The notes below the pieces were generated by a model. The model had not been told where the DNA came from. It saw nothing but the letters and a program-made list of their open reading frames with translations, and did no database searches. The translations under genes were made by a program, and so were the position numbers. Below are positions 35,391-40,030 of a stretch of 40,030 nucleotides of DNA, one piece after another (position 1 is the stretch's first letter; each line of letters starts with the position of its first letter). The stretch covers positions 1 to 40,030 of the forward strand of contig JAFRXY010000027.1 in the NCBI GenBank assembly GCA_017441385.1. Reading direction: 5' to 3'. This DNA is from Clostridia bacterium (GTDB taxonomy: Bacteria > Bacillota > Clostridia > Oscillospirales > Acutalibacteraceae).

Positions 35391-35437
35391 CCTGTGCATT
35401 GCAATAAATTTTCCAAGCACAGGACTTTTTTCTTTTT
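35391..35437. terminator. Terminator at the pentapeptide/thioesterase junction
   Basis: CCTGTGC (35391-35397) pairs with GCACAGG (35417-35423), followed by a T-rich tract to 35437. It serves the plus-strand gene; the convergent thioesterase gene ends in the tract. Confidence 0.85.
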
Positions 35438-36192
35438 TAACTTACTTCAAAACGCACAATAAATGACTGCTTGCCGGAGTCGTCGTGAATGCCGTCGATC
35501 ACCAGCCCGCCCTCCCGGAAATCCGGCGCACTGCGTCGGACGGTAAAGAATTCCCCCTGCTTCAGTTCCGACTTGAAACATATGTCCATGCGGCGCAGAC
35601 TGCCCAGAGCGGCAATTTCTTCCTCGTTCAGCGCGTCATAGGCAAATTCCGGATAGCGGCAGTTGTTGGTGTGCCCCAGACGGTCAATGCAGCTCGGATA
35701 GACCTTCCGCCTGTCGCAGGGGGTCATTTCCCCTGTGAAACGCAGCTTCGGAGAGGCTTCCAAGAGGAATTCGCTGTGCGGTTCGCCGATGCTGCATGCC
35801 AGCCTGTCGGGCCGCAGAATCTTCCGCTCCCTGACGTCCATCAGCACCGAGAAGGTGGCGGCATGGAACAGGGGATGACCCTGTGTGTCGCTGAAGCGTA
35901 ATTCCCTGCGAAATGTCAGCCTGTCCTGTTCCGAATGCCATGTGCGCGCCGTGAGAGTCATTTCCTCGCGAATCGGCTGGATAATCTCCACGGAGGAGGA
36001 AACCAGCACCCACGACATTCCCTGCCGCAGAAGGTCGTCCACCCCCAGTCGGAACTGCCGGAGGTGGCGTTCGGCCACATCCATGATCAGTGCCTGATAG
36101 CCGTAGGGCTTCATGAAGCCCCCGCCGTTGAGCATATCCAATCCTACCGCGCAGGTATAGGAGCATTGTGATTCATTGAGAAGCGTCATCAT
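35437..36192 (-). CDS. Acyl-ACP thioesterase (FatA/FatB type)
   Basis: 251 aa with two hotdog-fold halves. The first contains the long helix region (YQALIMDVAERHLRQFRLGVDDLLRQGMSWVL). The second carries the DRLGHTNN motif (170-177), equivalent to the catalytic D-x-N-x-H-x-N region of plant and bacterial acyl-ACP thioesterases. It releases fatty acids from acyl carrier protein. AAGGA lies about 7 nt before the first ATG. Confidence 0.88.
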   Translation of the reverse strand: MMTLLNESQCSYTCAVGLDMLNGGGFMKPYGYQALIMDVAERHLRQFRLGVDDLLRQGMSWVLVSSSVEIIQPIREEMTLTARTWHSEQDRLTFRRELRFSDTQGHPLFHAATFSVLMDVRERKILRPDRLACSIGEPHSEFLLEASPKLRFTGEMTPCDRRKVYPSCIDRLGHTNNCRYPEFAYDALNEEEIAALGSLRRMDICFKSELKQGEFFTVRRSAPDFREGGLVIDGIHDDSGKQSFIVRFEVS

Positions 36193-36335
36193 TCATCGTT
36201 CCTTATCAATTCAATTTGGCTGTGATTATACTATTATAATGTAATAATGCCGTAGAAACATTAACGCAATGTAAACGCCAGGGTAAAAATCCTATTAAAT
36301 TTGCGGTCATTTGTTACAACAATTCTATTTTTTTA

Positions 36336-36364
36336 TTGAAATTCCGGAAATATTGATGTATAAT
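36336..36364 (+). promoter_or_regulatory. Promoter upstream of the small multidrug export gene
   Basis: TTGAAA (36336-36341) and TATAAT (36359-36364) with 17-bp spacing. Confidence 0.75.
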
Positions 36365-36408
36365 GTATAGTGAATCAAAATAAGCAGATCAATTCGGAGG
36401 CTGATTTT

Positions 36409-36966
36409 ATGGTCGAAACCATACAGGCATTTTTTCAGGATAATTTTCCGCCTGAACTTGCCGTGTTTTTCATTGCAATGATACCCCTCATCGAATGCCG
36501 CGGGGCGATTCCCTTCGGCATGCTGGTGCTGGATATGCCGCTGTGGGAAGTGCTGCCCATCGCGATTTTAGGCAATATCCTGCCGGTGCCCTTTATCCTT
36601 CTTCTGATACGGCCGGTCATTAACTGGCTCAAGACCACCCGATTCCTTCACCCGCTGGCGCACTGGATTGAATCCAAGGCGGACAAGAAAAAGGACAGGG
36701 TGCTGAAATACAGCAAATGGGGGCTTTTCCTGTTTGTAGCGATTCCCATTCCCGGCACCGGCGCGTGGACAGGAGCGCTGGTGGCGGCTCTGCTCGACCT
36801 GCGTGTGAAGAGCGCGTTTCTGACCATTCTGCTGGGCATGATCACGGCGGCGCTCATCATGACGGTGGGTTCGTCGCTTGTTACCGCCGCCATGACAGGC
36901 GAAATGCCGCAGGAGCTTCGGATGATCATGGATTATTTCAACTCGCTCAGCTGCACCGCGGGATGA
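36409..36966 (+). CDS. Small multidrug export protein (COG2426 family)
   Basis: 185 aa, with GGAGG 8 nt before the ATG at 36409. The frame opens earlier, at 36370, without support. Family motifs are IPLIECRGAIPFG near the N-terminus and FVAIPIPGTGAWTGALVAALL in the second half. Four to five membrane segments. Transport function is an old family label, not proven. Confidence 0.87.
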   Translation: MVETIQAFFQDNFPPELAVFFIAMIPLIECRGAIPFGMLVLDMPLWEVLPIAILGNILPVPFILLLIRPVINWLKTTRFLHPLAHWIESKADKKKDRVLKYSKWGLFLFVAIPIPGTGAWTGALVAALLDLRVKSAFLTILLGMITAALIMTVGSSLVTAAMTGEMPQELRMIMDYFNSLSCTAG

Positions 36967-37034
36967 GCGAACTTCCCTGAAAAGAAACACAGAAAACTCC
37001 GCATCTATTTCAAAAAAGCGTGGTGTATACCCTT

Positions 37035-38567
37035 ATGAAGATCATCGGAAAACTATTGGGCGGCATTCTGCAATTTTTCGCCCGGATTGCCGTCATGTTC
37101 GGAAGAATATTCAATAAGGACGACGTTTCGTCCAATCCCGCCGGCAGGGGCACGGGCAATGAGGCGCGTCCCCGCAAAAGGCTGGTGGACGGCGTTGACC
37201 CCGACCGGTTCACCCGCCTTTGCGTGGTTGTCGTGATAGGCTTTGTGAGTCTTCTCGGCGCGGTGCTTGTGGCGGCTTCGGTAAGGTCGGGCAGCCACGA
37301 AATTCCGGTGGACGACGCTCAGGAGCAGGAAAGCCGGCCTTCCGGCAGCTTTACCCTGACGGCGGGCGGCAATATCATGCCGACGCAGGACATGCTGGAC
37401 GCCGCCTTTGTGGACGGAAAATACGATTTTCACAACGGCATGTCGGAGCTTGCCGAAGTGCTGTCGGGAGATATGACCGTCGTCGGCCTTTGCGGACAGA
37501 TCAACGCCTATGGCGAAAACAGCCGGACGGGCGGTTTTGACAACGGAAAGAATTATCCTTCCGCGCTGTCCCATTCGCTGTCGGAGCTTGGGGTCAATTA
37601 TGTATTCGGCGCGAACCAGCATGCCTTTGCCAACGGCTTTGACGGCATGTGCGCCACCATTTCCAATCTTCACGTCAGATCGGTGGGCGTTGTGGGAATG
37701 ACCGACAGCGGCCCCGACGCCCTGAACACCCGCGTTGCCAAAATCAACGGCGTGAGTGTCGGCATTGCCGGATTCAACTGCATTGAGGGCGGGGAATATA
37801 CCTCGCTGACGGCGGAGCAGAAGGGGCATATCGCCACGGTTCCGAAGGACGCGCTTGCCGACCGGGCTTCCAACGGCATTGCGGGTCTGAAAAAGAAGGG
37901 CGCGGAATTCATCGTGATCTGCGTCAACTGGGGCGGACTCGGCAATTTCACCGAAAATGACTTCATGAAGGAAACCGCCAGGAAAATGGCGGAATCGGGT
38001 GCGGACGTCATTATCGGCTACGGCCCCTGCGTCACGCTCGGCGCGGAAGTGCTGCATGTGAAAAACGGCGACGCGGAGAAGGAATGCTTTGTCTTTTATT
38101 CCTTGGGCTGTCTTTACGGCAACAACGTCTATCCCGGTCAGCCGGCTGTCATGAACAGGAAGGGCAATCTGACCGACGGGCAGAAGAAGGAGCTGGAAAA
38201 GGAAAAGAAGCTCATTGAAAAATCAAAGAGCACCATGTCCCGCAGCATGACCGTAACGCTCAGCGTAGCAAGGGGAGAGGACGGCGCGGTGTCGGTAGAG
38301 CAGGCGAACTACAGCCCGATTTATCTGATCCGCAACGCTGCGCAGGGGGACGGAAACACACATATGAAATACATAGCGGTACCCTGCGCGAAGTATGTTT
38401 CGGCGGAGGAGAGGCCGGAGATTTTCGCCGACGATAAGCAGTGGGAAGCCTGTAAGTCGGCATTCAAGGCGATTTCCGCCATTGCCGACAAGACGGGCGG
38501 CAGGCTGGTGCTGGCCGATCTGAGTCACGCGGAACCGGAACCCGACGTGAGCGACGGGAAAATATAA
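37035..38567 (+). CDS. CapA-like protein with degenerate metal site
   Basis: 510 aa: membrane helix at about 61-82, then a CapA/PgsA-type metallophosphatase-like fold (FTLTAGGNIMPTQDML..GIAGFNCIEGG..FIVICVNWGGLGN..SGADVIIGYGPCVTLGAEVL..VFYSLG). The residues that normally bind metal look replaced: GD to GN (about 113), NNH to NQH, HWG to NWG, GHHPH to GYGPC, SLGN to SLGC. It may be a non-catalytic relative of poly-gamma-glutamate/capsule proteins. No start has a good ribosome site; I use the ATG at 37035 over a GTG at 37020. Confidence 0.75.
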   Translation: MKIIGKLLGGILQFFARIAVMFGRIFNKDDVSSNPAGRGTGNEARPRKRLVDGVDPDRFTRLCVVVVIGFVSLLGAVLVAASVRSGSHEIPVDDAQEQESRPSGSFTLTAGGNIMPTQDMLDAAFVDGKYDFHNGMSELAEVLSGDMTVVGLCGQINAYGENSRTGGFDNGKNYPSALSHSLSELGVNYVFGANQHAFANGFDGMCATISNLHVRSVGVVGMTDSGPDALNTRVAKINGVSVGIAGFNCIEGGEYTSLTAEQKGHIATVPKDALADRASNGIAGLKKKGAEFIVICVNWGGLGNFTENDFMKETARKMAESGADVIIGYGPCVTLGAEVLHVKNGDAEKECFVFYSLGCLYGNNVYPGQPAVMNRKGNLTDGQKKELEKEKKLIEKSKSTMSRSMTVTLSVARGEDGAVSVEQANYSPIYLIRNAAQGDGNTHMKYIAVPCAKYVSAEERPEIFADDKQWEACKSAFKAISAIADKTGGRLVLADLSHAEPEPDVSDGKI

Positions 38568-38606
38568 CAGGAAAAAATAATTATCAATACCGGAGGTATT
38601 TGTTTT

Positions 38607-39818
38607 ATGAATATTATTTTTATATCGCCCAATTACCCGGAAGACAGATGGAGATACATTCACGCGCTCAGAGGACTGGGAGTGAATGTTCTTGGCATAG
38701 GGGACGCGGAGGAAAGTTATTTCCCCCACGGGTTAAAGGGCTGTCTGACCGATTACTTCAAGGTGGACGATCTTCATGATTACGACGCGGTGTATCGCGC
38801 GGTGTCCTATCTTTCCTATAAATACGGGAGACCCGACGGCATCGAATCTCTCAACGACTACTGGGCGACGCTGGAAGCCAGCCTGCGCAGGGATTTCAAT
38901 GTGGTGGGCTTCGATGTGGATTACGCCCGCAGGGTATTTGACAAAAACGCCGTGTTTGACGCCGCCGCCGCCGCGGGGGTGAAGGTCATGAAGCGGGACG
39001 CGAACGGCGACCCCGTCATTCCGGGGGATTCCAGAATCATCCGCTGCTGCGGCATGGTGAACCGCTACGGCAAGGTGACCGGCGCGGCGGCCTATGAATT
39101 CTCCGACCTGCCGGAGCTGATCGTCAAGAAGAAGGAACTTCTCTCTTTCTTCAGCCTTTCGGACAGGGAATGCGACACTCCCAACGCGCGGTTTATGGAA
39201 ACCGCCCTGAAAGTGGTGGACGCGGTGCGGCTCAGAGGGGGCTTCTTCAACCTCACCTTCGCCGTGGGGAGCGAGATTATTCTCTGCGAGGCTTCTTTCC
39301 TGCCGCCGGAGGGATATTTCGCCGACGTGCTGGCCTGCACCGGCAGCAGCGACGTCTGCCACCTGTGGGCCGCCGACAAGATCGGCATGAATATGGATTA
39401 CCACATCCTGCCCGAAACCACCGTGTTCGTCACCCGCCGTTTCGACCGCAGCTACCGCTATTCCCACGAACGCATCATGAGCAAGCTCGCCCCCGTCATC
39501 AGGCGGCAGGGCAGGTGCTACACCGGCACGGACATCACGGGGGATTACTTCTATATCTTCAAGGCGGACAACGCGGCGCGGGCGCGGGAGCTGATTAAAT
39601 TCATTCAGGTGGATTACTCCGACAATTCCCCCATTGCGCAGTTCCCGCCGCTGAAGGCGCTGGATCGCGCTCAGCTCCGCCAGACCGCCATCCGCGAGCA
39701 GTCTTCCTTCGAGGCGAGAAGGCTTCTCAGCCGCAAGGTGGAGGAAAAGCTCCACCAGAGCAGCGCCTACGAGGAAGCCAAAACCAAGGCGGGTCTTGTG
39801 TCGAATGCCAAGATGTAG
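38607..39818 (+). CDS. ATP-grasp-like protein with apparently lost ATP-binding core
   Basis: 403 aa, GGAGG upstream. The N-terminus MNIIFISPNYPEDRWRYIHA..LGVNVLGIGDA and the region FKVDDLHDYDAVYRAVSYL match a family of carbamoyl-phosphate-synthase-like ATP-grasp proteins. The Lys- and Gly-rich nucleotide loop expected after the central helix is not visible, and the usual E-x-N-x-R-PP-G motif reads CEASFLPPEGY. It may be a degenerate or divergent member. It follows the CapA-like gene by 39 bp. Its stop codon lies in heptamer array 6. Confidence 0.65.
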   Translation: MNIIFISPNYPEDRWRYIHALRGLGVNVLGIGDAEESYFPHGLKGCLTDYFKVDDLHDYDAVYRAVSYLSYKYGRPDGIESLNDYWATLEASLRRDFNVVGFDVDYARRVFDKNAVFDAAAAAGVKVMKRDANGDPVIPGDSRIIRCCGMVNRYGKVTGAAAYEFSDLPELIVKKKELLSFFSLSDRECDTPNARFMETALKVVDAVRLRGGFFNLTFAVGSEIILCEASFLPPEGYFADVLACTGSSDVCHLWAADKIGMNMDYHILPETTVFVTRRFDRSYRYSHERIMSKLAPVIRRQGRCYTGTDITGDYFYIFKADNAARARELIKFIQVDYSDNSPIAQFPPLKALDRAQLRQTAIREQSSFEARRLLSRKVEEKLHQSSAYEEAKTKAGLVSNAKM

Positions 39819-39843
39819 CCGTTAGCCGATAGCCGATAGCCGA
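39816..39843. repeat. Tandem heptamer array 6, including the last gene's stop codon
   Basis: Four 7-bp units: TAGCCGT then TAGCCGA three times, followed by a partial unit TAGC. The first TAG is the stop codon of the ATP-grasp-like gene. Confidence 0.85.
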
Positions 39844-39891
39844 TAGCGTTTGGCGGATGCTGCTTCTGATTAATAAAATTCAAAAAATCAA

Positions 39892-39936
39892 GGGGCTGTC
39901 GCACAAGGGAAATAAAAATCCCTGTGAGACAGCCCC
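39892..39936. terminator. Long hairpin, terminator or insertion-element end remnant
   Basis: GGGGCTGTC (39892-39900) pairs with GACAGCCCC (39928-39936), and the inner CACA-AGGGA pairs with TCCCT-GTG around an A-rich loop. An A-run lies on the left and a weak T-run on the right. GGGGCTGTC-type termini also occur on some insertion sequences. The remaining 94 bp of the window hold nothing recognisable. Confidence 0.55.
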
Positions 39937-40030
39937 GATTTAATGATAAAGCGTGAATAAATATAGCTTTCATATAAAGCATATAGCCCAAAAGTGAATG
40001 TATACAGATATTATTGTACAACAAAAAGAC

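Noticed and set aside
39767-40024. 85-codon minus-strand frame at the right edge
   Set aside because: It overlaps the end of the ATP-grasp-like gene and crosses the heptamer array and hairpin; no ribosome site or family.

Overview
The window is the replication-origin region of a low-to-moderate GC Gram-positive bacterium, most likely a Clostridia member of the Oscillospirales/Ruminococcaceae type. The evidence is the classic Firmicutes origin order (rsmG-mnmG-mnmE-khpB-yidC-yidD-rnpA-rpmH / oriC / dnaA / oriC / dnaN-S4-recF-remB-gyrB), a Soj/Spo0J parAB pair with perfect parS sites, a remB homologue, FatA-type thioesterase and QueT genes, and Shine-Dalgarno-led genes with some TTG or GTG starts. 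No rRNA or tRNA gene was recognised.

Layout. (1) 1-8.3 kb, minus strand: gyrB, remB, a 9-repeat CRISPR array without cas genes, recF, an S4 RNA-binding gene, dnaN and dnaA. Two clusters of TTCCAC-type DnaA boxes flank dnaA (about 6.24-6.62 kb and 8.40-8.52 kb), as in the bipartite Bacillus origin. (2) 8.6-18.3 kb, plus strand: rpmH (missed by simple length cutoffs), rnpA, yidD, yidC, khpB/jag, mnmE, mnmG, rsmG, parA and parB, with three perfect and one near-perfect parS site. (3) 18.3-20.8 kb: a CNNM/CorC-like membrane protein behind a possible 24-codon leader peptide, an MGMT-family gene, and queT with a structured leader. (4) 21-32 kb: an accessory block of poorly characterised envelope proteins. 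They share an architecture of cytoplasmic zinc ribbon or charged low-complexity N-terminus, one membrane helix, and a small external domain often opening with a G-x-W motif. An FN3 protein, a paralogous secreted pair and a protein with a 12-unit 33-bp minisatellite belong here. (5) 32.5-40 kb: housekeeping and metabolic genes (Nudix hydrolase, OGG-type glycosylase, acyl-ACP thioesterase, small multidrug export protein), a pentapeptide-repeat protein, and two adjacent enzymes of known folds (CapA-like, ATP-grasp-like) whose signature residues look lost. Most genes on both sides point away from oriC, i.e. run with the replication fork.

The unusual layer is non-coding. Six arrays of tandem heptamers sit in gaps, several touching stop codons (recF, dnaA, the last gene). 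Two identical 104-bp inverted copies of a MITE-like element lie at 6.72-6.82 kb and 17.25-17.35 kb. A modular hairpin-rich repeat family begins at or near the 3' ends of several genes (yidC, queT, 26.6 kb, Nudix). A perfect 21-bp-arm palindrome separates remB and gyrB. The CRISPR array splits the normally compact recF-remB-gyrB cluster, with its own minus-strand promoter. Internally, gyrB carries an extra diverged copy of a 27-residue segment. All functional calls come from reading the sequence and knowledge of families; no database search was run.
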